Below, piece after piece: positions 27,911 to 35,991 of a stretch of 64,000 bases of DNA. The notes beneath the pieces were generated by a model that saw only the letters and a program-made list of their open reading frames with translations, was not told the origin of the DNA and searched no databases. Numbering within the stretch: position 1 is the stretch's first letter; the number at the start of each line of letters is the position of its first letter. The translations under genes were made by a program, and so were the position numbers. The DNA lies in the NCBI GenBank assembly GCA_003290465.1, contig CP030759.1, forward strand, positions 1,924,572 through 1,988,571, given 5' to 3'. This DNA is from Candidatus Sumerlaea chitinivorans. GTDB taxonomy: Bacteria; Sumerlaeota; Sumerlaeia; Sumerlaeales; Sumerlaeaceae.

Positions 27911-30067
27911 TTGAAGCTTAGCAGAAACGAAGAACGAGGATCCACGCTGATTGTCGTGGCAGCGTTGCTGTCGGTTCTGCTGCTCATGGTGGCGATGCTG
28001 TCCGTGAGCGCAAAAATGGATATGGTGGCAAGTAGAAACTACGCGGACGCCACCGAGGCGCGTGCAGCAACGATTGGCGCGTTGCCCCGGGCTCTCGCCT
28101 ACGTTAGCGAAGCAACGACCCTTACAAGCTTACTGCAACCGTGGAATACTGTCGCAAACGCCCGACCAGAGAAGCAAGTCTCGGCCAACAAGAATCTGAA
28201 CGGGAAAGCCCCCTCAACCTTTGCGGCGGACAACTCATTGGCCCAGCTCTCGATTACCGATCTTGGCAGCAAAGTGAACTTGAATGTTTTTCGTAGCGAA
28301 CGCGCTTTGGCGCGGTTTCTCGCAGCCGTTTTCCCTCAAGCCTCGACAGGAGTGCCCGTAGAGGCGCGTGCACACGCGCTTGCAAGCATTCTGGACTTGC
28401 GAGAGGACAATTCCACTACCCGCGAGCTTGATCTGCGCCTACCTCCGACGAAGAGCGGGCGGCGCATCCAGTCCCTGTGGGAACTGCTGGCGGATCCCGC
28501 CAAAACGCCTGACCTTTTCTCTTATGAGGAGGTGCTGGCATTAGCTAATTACGCGACCTGTTTTTCGTTAGCTCCAGAAGTCTTCACAACTGCCGACGGG
28601 ACAAGTTGGCCTAAAACGCCGCTGGCCGGCCTGACACCACAGCGCGCTTATGAGGCGTTGCGGCGGGCATTCCCGGAAAAAGACGAGCGGCTGCTCCGCC
28701 AATATTCGGTCAATCTGGCGGATTTTTTGGATGCGGACGATGTGCCAACGCTCATGACCGACCCGCAACACCCTGAGCCATGGAACACGCTGATCGGACT
28801 GGAAGAGACACCGTTGATTACCGAAGTGTACCCCGATGCTGCGACAAGCGTGGGGGGCGACGAAGGCCAGTTTGTGGAAATTTATAATCCGTGGAGCCAC
28901 CCCATCACAATGAACAACTGGCGGTTCGTAATTGGGGGCACCGAGGGCAACAGTATTTTGCTCAACGCCACCTTGCCGCCCAAGGGGTTCTTGATACTCA
29001 CGGATAACTACGAAACGCCGCGCCAAGAAACTCCACCGAGCACTGGGTGCTTTCTGGCCATCTTCGGGGCCCGACGCGACGAAGCCCAAAGGCAGCTCAT
29101 CGAAGTTCCAAGCTTGAACCTGCCAGATAAGAACTCGTTCGTCTCTCTTTTGGACGACCGGGGCAATCTGATCGACGTTTTCAGCTATACGAACACTGCC
29201 CAAGAAAACTCAGAGCAAAGCTATCAGCGAAGCGACCCAACCGTGCGCGCCTTCCTTGTGGCAAAAGCGACACCCTTCGAGCTTCCAGAAGGAGCGACAT
29301 CGAAGACAGTGCGCGCGACGGCCCTGATTGAGACGGTTCGCAAAGAACTGCGTGCGGATCGGTCCCAAGGTAAAGGGCTTGCGTGGCTGCTTTATGTCCC
29401 CACTTCCTATGTGGGCTTCGAGCACAGCGACGGGCGCAGCCGATTTAAACCCGCTCTTTGGCAAACCCCGGATCGGCGAGTGGCTGGCCAGCTCGGACAG
29501 CAAGGAGCCGTAACAAACCTCGACGCGCGGGTGCTCGATGTCTTTACGGTTGAGGAGCTTCGCCCCCGCCCGGCTGCGTCGGGTGGCAAACAACCTTTTG
29601 GATCGGAGGAACTGAGTAAAGTCTCCTCTGCGAAGCAGTCTCCCTCCGCGGGCGAGACGACTGCTTACGCTTACGGGCGGCTCAATTTGAACACGTGCTC
29701 GAAGCAGGCGCTTTATGCTCTCGATGCAGAAGCAAATGGGATCAATCTTTTGCCCCCAGAAGTCATTCAGCAAATCGAGCAATATCGTGTTCAACGTTAT
29801 AGCGCTGGGGAAACGCCTTTCCGCAACGTGAGTGAATTTGTTGCCGCCTTTTTCGCGAACGTGGAGCCTGATGCGCTGCCTGCACTGGATAAGCTCCTGA
29901 GCCAAGTCACCGTCAGCAGTGCCGCTTTCGAGATCATCGCCGAAACGCGCCCTCCTGCGCTCGAGGCAACGAAGGATTCGCGCGCACCCGCTGTCGTGCT
30001 TGCGAAATGGACAGTTGCACTTGATTTTGCCCCTTGGGCACTTCTTGATTTCAGGGTAAAGCCGTGA
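27911..30067 (+). CDS. GspK-like minor pseudopilin with inserted lamin-tail domain
   Basis: A 718-residue protein. The N-terminus is MKLSRNEERG followed by STLIVVAALLSVLLLMVAML, a prepilin-type signal with Gly10 before the cut. Position +5 is Val instead of Glu, which is the known feature of GspK, the tip subunit of type II secretion pseudopili. GRLNLNTCSKQALYAL at about 595 and the later EVIQQIEQYR are the helix-hairpin-like segments of GspK. About residues 299-445 look like a lamin-tail (LTD) domain: PLITEVYPD, QFVEIYNPWSHPITMNNW, LPPKGFLILTDN and FVSLLDDRGNLIDVFSYTN. The start is TTG with AAAGGA 9 bp upstream. It heads a cluster of five pseudopilins. Expected at the fibre tip; the LTD may bind cargo or surface ligands. 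Confidence 0.82.
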   Translation: MKLSRNEERGSTLIVVAALLSVLLLMVAMLSVSAKMDMVASRNYADATEARAATIGALPRALAYVSEATTLTSLLQPWNTVANARPEKQVSANKNLNGKAPSTFAADNSLAQLSITDLGSKVNLNVFRSERALARFLAAVFPQASTGVPVEARAHALASILDLREDNSTTRELDLRLPPTKSGRRIQSLWELLADPAKTPDLFSYEEVLALANYATCFSLAPEVFTTADGTSWPKTPLAGLTPQRAYEALRRAFPEKDERLLRQYSVNLADFLDADDVPTLMTDPQHPEPWNTLIGLEETPLITEVYPDAATSVGGDEGQFVEIYNPWSHPITMNNWRFVIGGTEGNSILLNATLPPKGFLILTDNYETPRQETPPSTGCFLAIFGARRDEAQRQLIEVPSLNLPDKNSFVSLLDDRGNLIDVFSYTNTAQENSEQSYQRSDPTVRAFLVAKATPFELPEGATSKTVRATALIETVRKELRADRSQGKGLAWLLYVPTSYVGFEHSDGRSRFKPALWQTPDRRVAGQLGQQGAVTNLDARVLDVFTVEELRPRPAASGGKQPFGSEELSKVSSAKQSPSAGETTAYAYGRLNLNTCSKQALYALDAEANGINLLPPEVIQQIEQYRVQRYSAGETPFRNVSEFVAAFFANVEPDALPALDKLLSQVTVSSAAFEIIAETRPPALEATKDSRAPAVVLAKWTVALDFAPWALLDFRVKP

Positions 30068-30180
30068 GCGAACATGTGATTTTTGCGAGTTTAGGCCGCA
30101 AGAGGGTGCGGTGGTGGCGAGTTTCTTTTGTGCGCGATGGAGCATTGCCTGAGGGAATCCAGCTTTTTGCGCACGCAAGG

Positions 30181-30210
30181 TTGACACCTTCAAAGGGTGG
30201 GTCATATACG
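30181..30210 (+). promoter_or_regulatory. Internal promoter before the pseudopilin genes
   Basis: A perfect TTGACA (30181-30186) and TATACG (30205-30210) with an 18-bp spacer lie in the 175-bp gap after the GspK-like gene, 33 bp before the next ATG. It may drive the pseudopilins separately from the GspK-like gene. Confidence 0.5.
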
Positions 30211-30242
30211 TTGGCAGGACAGAACGCGGAAGCCTGAGACAA

Positions 30243-31052
30243 ATGAGATACACCAGACCATACTCGTCCGGACAAAAGGGTTTCACCCTTGCGGAAATGC
30301 TTATTGTGGCGGCGCTGATCGCCTTGTTCTCAGGCATCGCGATCTTCAGCATCGAGACCCAGTACACGCTGAACAAACAGAAGGCGGCGGTGGCGGAGTG
30401 TCGCCAAATTGCCACCGCAATGAGTTTCGCCCAACAAGACCTTGGGTTTTATCCGAAAATCTGCTTTTTGCGCCACAACTCCATTAATCTGATTTCGCTA
30501 CTCACAGGAATGGGGTTCGATGCCGTCGAATATCACAGTTACCCGATTGGCGATCTGCAGAGCCGGCTACTGAAACAATGGAAAGGCCCATACGCCGCGT
30601 TTTCGCAGGATCGGCTCATCCGCATGCAATTCACCAGCAACAGTGTGACAAAAGAGTTCGATTGGCCCGCGGATCCGTTTGGGAATCCGTATGTGGCGTA
30701 CTTCATCACGACCGACCCGCCGGGTCCGGGGAATCCGACGATCCGCCATCGCTTTATCTCGAACGCGGGTGAAAAACCCAACGAGTTTGCCGGCATCGTG
30801 AGTTACGGACGCAATCGTGTTCCCGGCCTTGGCGACATGCCTGACCCCACGGCGGTCAACACGCGCAAGGGCTATCGGCTGTATACGGAAACGGCGAATC
30901 CGCGTCTATTCACGCTGCTGGGGCCGACGGATTACAATGCGTTTCCGGGGTTGGTGAACATGATTCTAATCGATCCCTTGGCACCCCCGGTCGACACGTT
31001 GGGACCCCGAATTCGCGAAACAGGGTCGGATGACCGGTACGTAGAATTCTAA
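30243..31052 (+). CDS. Pseudopilin with large C-terminal head (cluster member 1)
   Basis: A 269-residue prepilin. The leader ends in Gly13, cut before FTLAEMLIVAALIALFSGIA, and Glu is at +5. The head contains WKGPYAAFSQDRLIRMQF and the GspG-like motif DPFGNPYVAYF, and ends GSDDRYVEF. A SYGRNRVPGLGDMPDP segment corresponds to the SLGPDGLPG segments of its downstream paralogues. It is the first of five tandem pseudopilins and lies 175 bp after the GspK-like gene, behind an internal promoter. It probably forms a minor or structural subunit of a pseudopilus. Confidence 0.88.
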   Translation: MRYTRPYSSGQKGFTLAEMLIVAALIALFSGIAIFSIETQYTLNKQKAAVAECRQIATAMSFAQQDLGFYPKICFLRHNSINLISLLTGMGFDAVEYHSYPIGDLQSRLLKQWKGPYAAFSQDRLIRMQFTSNSVTKEFDWPADPFGNPYVAYFITTDPPGPGNPTIRHRFISNAGEKPNEFAGIVSYGRNRVPGLGDMPDPTAVNTRKGYRLYTETANPRLFTLLGPTDYNAFPGLVNMILIDPLAPPVDTLGPRIRETGSDDRYVEF

Positions 31053-31075
31053 GGAAAGTAAATGAGAAGGGGCTC

Positions 31076-31879
31076 ATGAGCGCACAACGAATCAAAAAAC
31101 TACAAAGTCGAGGACGGGCGACGAGCCGCGGTTTCACGGCAATTGAAATCGCGATGGTCGCCACGGTGATCGCCATTTTTGCGCTGATGGTTCTGCCACT
31201 TTTCCGCAACCGGGTCGAGGAGGCAAAGATCGCTGCGGCGAAAGCGGATCTCGCCAGCTTGATGAAAGCGCAGGAACTCGCCCATGCGGATACCGGATTC
31301 TATTTCCGGCTTGAGGACCTCGACAACGTCATTAATAATGATCCTAACCCCTTCCCGCCGGCAGGATGGACGGGTGTGACGATTGAGACCCCTCCTCTCG
31401 TTTACGTGCCGGGAGCCGACAACCGTACCCCGCGGAATCTCACCGTTCAGGAATGGCGCGCGCTGGCCGGCACGATCGCTAGTCCGAAGTGGAAAGGCCC
31501 GTATGTGACCATGTCACGCACGATCACTTATGGTGAGCTGCGCGCGACAGGAAGTCCGCTGCTGAGAAGCTTCAACGGCGGGCAGTACTCGGCAATCCGC
31601 GACATCCCCGCCGGTGGCGTTGGGGGTGGGGATCCCAACCTCTACGACAGCGATAAAAACCGGATCCCAATTGATCCGTGGGGCAATCCGTATCTGTACT
31701 TCCCACCCACGGGTGAAACGCGCTATAATTATAATTCGATCTTCTCGCTTGGGCCTGATGGCTTGCCCGGAAACGGTCTGCCATTCACGCGGGAAAACTT
31801 GCTGCGGGAAGGCGCAAACATCAACGATCCCAACGACGACTATTTGGGAACAGGCGACGATCTTGAGGTGCGATTCTGA
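31076..31879 (+). CDS. Pseudopilin (cluster member 2)
   Basis: A 267-residue prepilin. The longer leader has basic residues and ends in Gly19 before FTAIEIAMVATVIAIFALMV, with Glu at +5. A helix with AAAKADLASLMKAQELAHAD follows. The head shares WKGPYVTMSR, DPWGNPYLYF and SLGPDGLPGNG with its neighbours and ends DDLEVRF. The gene starts 23 bp after member 1 and its TGA overlaps the ATG of member 3 by one base (TGATG), showing translational coupling. Confidence 0.88.
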   Translation: MSAQRIKKLQSRGRATSRGFTAIEIAMVATVIAIFALMVLPLFRNRVEEAKIAAAKADLASLMKAQELAHADTGFYFRLEDLDNVINNDPNPFPPAGWTGVTIETPPLVYVPGADNRTPRNLTVQEWRALAGTIASPKWKGPYVTMSRTITYGELRATGSPLLRSFNGGQYSAIRDIPAGGVGGGDPNLYDSDKNRIPIDPWGNPYLYFPPTGETRYNYNSIFSLGPDGLPGNGLPFTRENLLREGANINDPNDDYLGTGDDLEVRF

Positions 31880-32616
31880 TGACACAGCAAATTAAAGACA
31901 GAGTTCGTCAACGTGCCGGCGGCTTTACGATTATCGAGCTGCTGATCTCGGTCATCATCATCGGGATTCTGGTTGCCGTCATCATCCCTGTCTATATCAC
32001 TCGCGCCGATGAGGCACGTCTGAGCGCTTGTCAGCAGGATCTCGACGCACTTCAAACCGCCCAACAGCACGCTGCGATTGATACCGGATATTTTTACCGA
32101 TTGTATGTGCTCGATGACGTTCGCGGCGGCGATGGAGTGCCGGCCTCGAATCTGACTGCCGACCGTATCGACGGCATTGCAGACGAGCAACTGCGGACGG
32201 ACGTCCTGAACCCGAAACTGCTGTTCATTGATACACAATCGGGGCTGGTGCTTGCCGCTGGGAGTGCCATTTTCGACCGAATGGCCGCGAATGAGACCGC
32301 GTTCAATTGGAACGGCCCATACATCAACGTGCCACGCAAGGTTGGACTGAAAAACCCGGTGGCAGGTGTACCTGCCGGCATTCCTCTCGATCCGTGGGGA
32401 AATCCGTATCTGTTTTTCACAAAGGAAGGACTCGTTCGCGATCGCGAAGGTGACATTTCCACGACCTATATCGGTCTGGACGGCAACAGTTACGCCACGA
32501 CACGCTTCGATCGCCCAACGATTCTGAGTCTGGGTCCGAACGGTTTGCCGGGTAACGGCGCCGGAAGCACTGAACCGAATTTTGGTCAAGGGGACGATTT
32601 GTACCGTCAGTTCTGA
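31879..32616 (+). CDS. Pseudopilin (cluster member 3)
   Basis: A 245-residue prepilin with Gly15 before FTIIELLISVIIIGILVAVI and Glu at +5. It shares a DTGYFYRLYVLDD segment with member 2 (DTGFYFRLEDLDN). The head has WNGPYINV, DPWGNPYLFF and SLGPNGLPGNG, and ends GDDLYRQF. The start codon overlaps the stop of member 2. The close similarity to members 2 and 4 in motif order points to tandem duplication. Confidence 0.88.
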   Translation: MTQQIKDRVRQRAGGFTIIELLISVIIIGILVAVIIPVYITRADEARLSACQQDLDALQTAQQHAAIDTGYFYRLYVLDDVRGGDGVPASNLTADRIDGIADEQLRTDVLNPKLLFIDTQSGLVLAAGSAIFDRMAANETAFNWNGPYINVPRKVGLKNPVAGVPAGIPLDPWGNPYLFFTKEGLVRDREGDISTTYIGLDGNSYATTRFDRPTILSLGPNGLPGNGAGSTEPNFGQGDDLYRQF

Positions 32617-32632
32617 AAGGATGTTTTGAACC

Positions 32633-33397
32633 ATGAAACGAATTGCGCGTAATCGAAATCGAGGTCTCACCCTCACTGAGCTGTTGGTGGTGATGCTGAT
32701 CATCGGCCTGCTTTCGAGCATCGCCGTGCCAGTGTACATCAACCGTATGGAGGATGCCCGTGTGCGCTTGGCTATGGCAGAATGCCGAGAAATAGCCATG
32801 GCTGAAGAGCAGTGTGCGATGATTCATGGATTCTACGTTCCTTTCCAGATTTTGGACGACCTGCCTCATCCGCGCAATCTTTCGCTGCAGGGCGACACGA
32901 TCCGCAACGAGCCTGACGGTACGATTCTGCTCATCAACCCCTTGATTCGTCCGGAAGACCAACGCGGCAGCCAACTCGTGCTGAGCACTGCAAGCGGCAA
33001 CCCGCGCGTGCGCGACATGATTGACCACTGGGCTGGGCCATTTATCAACTATCAGCGCGTCTACACAGGCAACCAAGATCCGAAAGATCCCAATTTTATC
33101 AACACGACGGAAGTGCGGTTGGATTTCCCGCTGGATCCGTGGGGCCAACCCTATCGCTTCTATTCACCGCTCGGCATCATTGGGTCGAATGCACTGAACA
33201 CCGACCTCACCAATCTGACCTTTAGCTTCAGTGATGGCTCCTTGACCACAAATGACGACAGAAACTTCCAGCGCTACGCGGTGGTGAGTTTCGGGCGCGA
33301 CAACCTCCCGGAAACGCTCACGGGAACCAGCCGGGATGACGTTATCTATTTCTTCGGCGTGACGGGTGTTGAATCCGAATTTGGACTCCGAATTTAA
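32633..33397 (+). CDS. Pseudopilin (cluster member 4)
   Basis: A 254-residue prepilin. The cleavage site is Gly11 before Leu (RG-LTLTELLVVMLIIGLLSS), so +1 is Leu instead of Phe, with Glu at +5. The head carries WAGPFINYQR and DPWGQPYRFYSP, then VSFGRDNLPETLTG. It is 16 bp after member 3 with GAAAGGATG upstream of the ATG. Leu at +1 is accepted by prepilin peptidases in other systems. Confidence 0.87.
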   Translation: MKRIARNRNRGLTLTELLVVMLIIGLLSSIAVPVYINRMEDARVRLAMAECREIAMAEEQCAMIHGFYVPFQILDDLPHPRNLSLQGDTIRNEPDGTILLINPLIRPEDQRGSQLVLSTASGNPRVRDMIDHWAGPFINYQRVYTGNQDPKDPNFINTTEVRLDFPLDPWGQPYRFYSPLGIIGSNALNTDLTNLTFSFSDGSLTTNDDRNFQRYAVVSFGRDNLPETLTGTSRDDVIYFFGVTGVESEFGLRI

Positions 33398-33408
33398 GGC
33401 GTGTGCAC

Positions 33409-34047
33409 ATGAGTCGAACAAGCGAAAAAGCCTTTACGTTGGTCGAGCTTCTGGCGGTGGTGTTGATCCTCGGCATTCTCGCCTCCATTTCTGTCGGGGT
33501 TTATACGACCCAAGTTGAGCGCGCGAGGATCGCTGCGGCTCGCGCGATGATCAGTGAGATTGAAATTGCAGTCAATCGCTACCAGATCGACACAGGCCAG
33601 TATCCGCCGAGCGGGAGCGGCAGCGGCTCCTTCCCAGCCGCAAGTCCGGCCGCGGGATGCGGATATCTTCAGCTGGCGTTAACGCACGGGCTTGGAAACA
33701 CCTCCGGGACCCTGTGGCATGGGCCTTACCTGACGATCAAACGGGAAATGCTTGGCGACATCAATGGCACACCCCTGGAGGTCTTAGGTGGGTCCATTTC
33801 GCCGGGGGAGGTTCAGATTCTTGATCCGTGGCGTTCCCCATACCGGTACGTGCGGTCTGGACCAGCCCCCGATGATTATGCAACAATGAAGGGGACGCGC
33901 CTGCCTTCGGGCCACCCCTACGCTTTGACGGATGTCTACTATAATCCCTCGACCTTCCAGATTTCTTCACGCGGTCCAAACGGCAGCCCAGCGGACTGGC
34001 AAGACGTGGGAAGCGACGCAGACGATATTACGAATTTTGGGATCTAA
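33409..34047 (+). CDS. GspG-like pseudopilin (cluster member 5)
   Basis: About 212 residues. The leader ends Lys-Ala before FTLVELLAVVLILGILAS, so the residue before the cut is Ala8 instead of Gly. Glu is at +5. The head is the closest in the cluster to true GspG: NRYQIDTGQYPPS, WHGPYLTIK, ILDPWRSPYRYV and SSRGPNGSPADW with a final Asp-rich DVGSDADDITNF, the calcium-binding loop. A GTG two codons upstream (33403) is an alternative start. It is likely the main shaft subunit of this gene set. Confidence 0.87.
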   Translation: MSRTSEKAFTLVELLAVVLILGILASISVGVYTTQVERARIAAARAMISEIEIAVNRYQIDTGQYPPSGSGSGSFPAASPAAGCGYLQLALTHGLGNTSGTLWHGPYLTIKREMLGDINGTPLEVLGGSISPGEVQILDPWRSPYRYVRSGPAPDDYATMKGTRLPSGHPYALTDVYYNPSTFQISSRGPNGSPADWQDVGSDADDITNFGI

Positions 34048-34230
34048 TTAGATCGCAAACCCCAGATTCGACGCCTTCGCTACCGCATGGACCCATCTCC
34101 AGCAAAACGTAGGACGGCGCTGACACATAGCTTCATTCACGTCCGCCATGACATATCCCCTATCCCTGCTACGAAGCGCTATGGGTGGATACATCAGCAG
34201 AAGTCTCCGAGTGCTAAAACCGCCCCCTAC

Positions 34231-34267
34231 AAAAAACACTTGGGCAAGCCCGAGAGGGCTCGCCCGG
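34231..34267 (-). terminator. Rho-independent terminator of the omega-like gene
   Basis: On the minus strand a 10-bp stem with one mismatch (GGGCGAGCCC/GGGCTTGCCC) and a TCTC loop is followed by AAGTGTTTTTTGT. It lies 42 bp after the stop of the gene at 34309-34575 and supports that gene being real. Confidence 0.75.
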
Positions 34268-34308
34268 CGTTCAAGCGCAATCTTTAAACAAGCGAACGAA
34301 CTACCCCG

Positions 34309-34575
34309 CTACTCTGCTTGAATCAACGGAGCCGTTTCTTCGATCTTGGGGGTTGTCCTCGGTTGGATCACGAGCTTATCGGCGAGGAACTCTTGGGTGG
34401 CAATTTTTACATAGTCCCGATGCTCATCCGAGAGTGGCACCTGTGGTTTTTCGCCGGCATGCAACTGCGCAGACCGCTTCGCAATTGCGTTCACCATCAA
34501 ACACATCATGCGATGCTCTCGGAGAAATACAGAGGGTTTTTCGTCAAAAAACCACTCCCTCGTCGCTTCACTCAT
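34309..34575 (-). CDS. rpoZ: Divergent RNA polymerase omega subunit-like protein
   Basis: An 88-residue protein. The core LMVNAIAKRSAQLHAGEKPQV, followed after a short gap by KIATQEFLADKL, aligns by eye with the omega (RpoZ) core: L-V-x-A-A-K-R-A-R-Q-L-x-x-G-x-K-P, then the IALREI..G..I helix. Omega helps fold and assemble beta' in RNA polymerase. The N-terminal 25 residues (with EKPSVFLREHRMM) and the Thr/Pro tail are not conserved. GGGAG lies about 10 bp upstream of the ATG and a good terminator follows. It is a single gene, divergent from the SbcD-like gene. It could instead be an unrelated small helical protein. Confidence 0.6.
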   Translation of the reverse strand: MSEATREWFFDEKPSVFLREHRMMCLMVNAIAKRSAQLHAGEKPQVPLSDEHRDYVKIATQEFLADKLVIQPRTTPKIEETAPLIQAE

Positions 34576-34743
34576 GCCCGAAAACTCCCATCAAATTCTC
34601 GCTTGTCGCGCTTCTACAACGCCATGCACTTTTCTCTTCAACCGGAAACGATTCGCACGGCTTCGAATGAGGACGTTACATAGCGGTAAAAGCGAGATTG
34701 CTTGCAACGACTTTTTCGCTGGGGGACCATTGCACGACGTGTG

Positions 34744-35991
34744 ATGAACGATCAATCGGTACGCTTTCTACAGTTCTCTGATTTGCATTTGGACAGCCGG
34801 CTCAGTAGCTCGCGGCTTTGCCTTCCTGCGACAAAACGTAGCATACGCCAGCGGGAAACGCTCCGGTTTTTGGATTCCCTCCCCGAACTTGTGCGTGAGC
34901 ACCGGGTGCAGGTGGTTTTATGCCCGGGCGATCTTTGGGATGAGGAATCGGTCTCACTCGAAACGGTGACCCACCTCTTCGACGCTTTTGAGAAACTTGC
35001 GCCTGTGCCGGTCATCCTCGCACCGGGCAATCACGATTTTTACCACGACTGCAGTTATTATGAACCGGGCTACTATGAACGTAAGACAGGCCGGCGCCAC
35101 CCATCGAACGTACGCGTTTTCACCTCTCCGGTGGTTGAGTCGCTTCGCATCCCCGAACTCCCCCACGTGGATTTCTACGGATGCTGCTTCGAACACAACG
35201 TCCCACAAACCGAGCGCATACTGGCGGGATTGCAACGGCTCAACCGTCCAGAAAACCTGAATGTGCTCCTGCTCCATGGATCGCTGGACGATCGTCTCGC
35301 GGTGCAGCGCTCAGGCAAGGATTTAACGAATCCGTTCTCGCGCGAGGAACTTTTGGCGTCACCCTTCGATTATGTCGCGCTTGGACACTATCATCGTTAC
35401 ATCACGATAGCGGGGAGCGACGGCTGCGTGCGCGGCGCCTACGGTGGCATTCCCCTTGCCCGCGGATTGGACGAAACCGACGAGCACTATGTGCTGGTGG
35501 GAGAAATTCGAAAAGGAGGCGTCCCCTCAACCGAGTTTAAGGAGATTTCAGTCGACCCGCGCCGAATCTGGCGAATCACGGTAGCCTTAGACCGGTCGAT
35601 CACGAACTCTCGCGCAACTTTTGAGCGAATTGCAGCCGAGTTTCGGCGGCAGGGTGTTGGCAAGGACGACATGGTATTCATCGAGCTCGAGGGGCTGGTT
35701 CACCCGGACACAGAGGCATTCTTTTTCGATAGTCAGGATTTCGAGTCGTTGTGCTTCCACGCCGTGGTGGACCAATCAAAGCTGGAACCGGACTACGATT
35801 TGGCTTCGATTTTGGCAGATGAAGCCTCCAGCAAACAGGTTGTGGGGCAGTTCGTTCGACAAATGAAAGAGGAGATCGAGAGCGCCAAGGATGATGCCCA
35901 GAAGCAGATTCTGCGAGCGGCGCTTCTCTACGGCCTCGATGCGCTGAATGGCAAACCGATTCGGAGACGCTATGTGGATTCGAAGCATTGA
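34744..35991 (+). CDS. SbcD/YhaO-like DNA repair exonuclease subunit (metallophosphoesterase)
   Basis: About 415 residues from ATG 34744. Calcineurin-like phosphoesterase motifs are in order: FSDLHLDSRLS (DxH), CPGDLWDEESV (GDxxD-like), APGNHDFY (GNHD), LLHGSLDD and LGHYHRY (GHxH). These bind two metal ions in Mre11/SbcD nucleases. The C-terminal third is a capping and partner-binding region. The next gene encodes its ATPase partner and overlaps it by about 20 bp, the usual SbcDC arrangement. The pair resembles Bacillus YhaO/YhaN. It probably trims or opens DNA ends or hairpins, driven by the partner. Confidence 0.88.
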   Translation: MNDQSVRFLQFSDLHLDSRLSSSRLCLPATKRSIRQRETLRFLDSLPELVREHRVQVVLCPGDLWDEESVSLETVTHLFDAFEKLAPVPVILAPGNHDFYHDCSYYEPGYYERKTGRRHPSNVRVFTSPVVESLRIPELPHVDFYGCCFEHNVPQTERILAGLQRLNRPENLNVLLLHGSLDDRLAVQRSGKDLTNPFSREELLASPFDYVALGHYHRYITIAGSDGCVRGAYGGIPLARGLDETDEHYVLVGEIRKGGVPSTEFKEISVDPRRIWRITVALDRSITNSRATFERIAAEFRRQGVGKDDMVFIELEGLVHPDTEAFFFDSQDFESLCFHAVVDQSKLEPDYDLASILADEASSKQVVGQFVRQMKEEIESAKDDAQKQILRAALLYGLDALNGKPIRRRYVDSKH

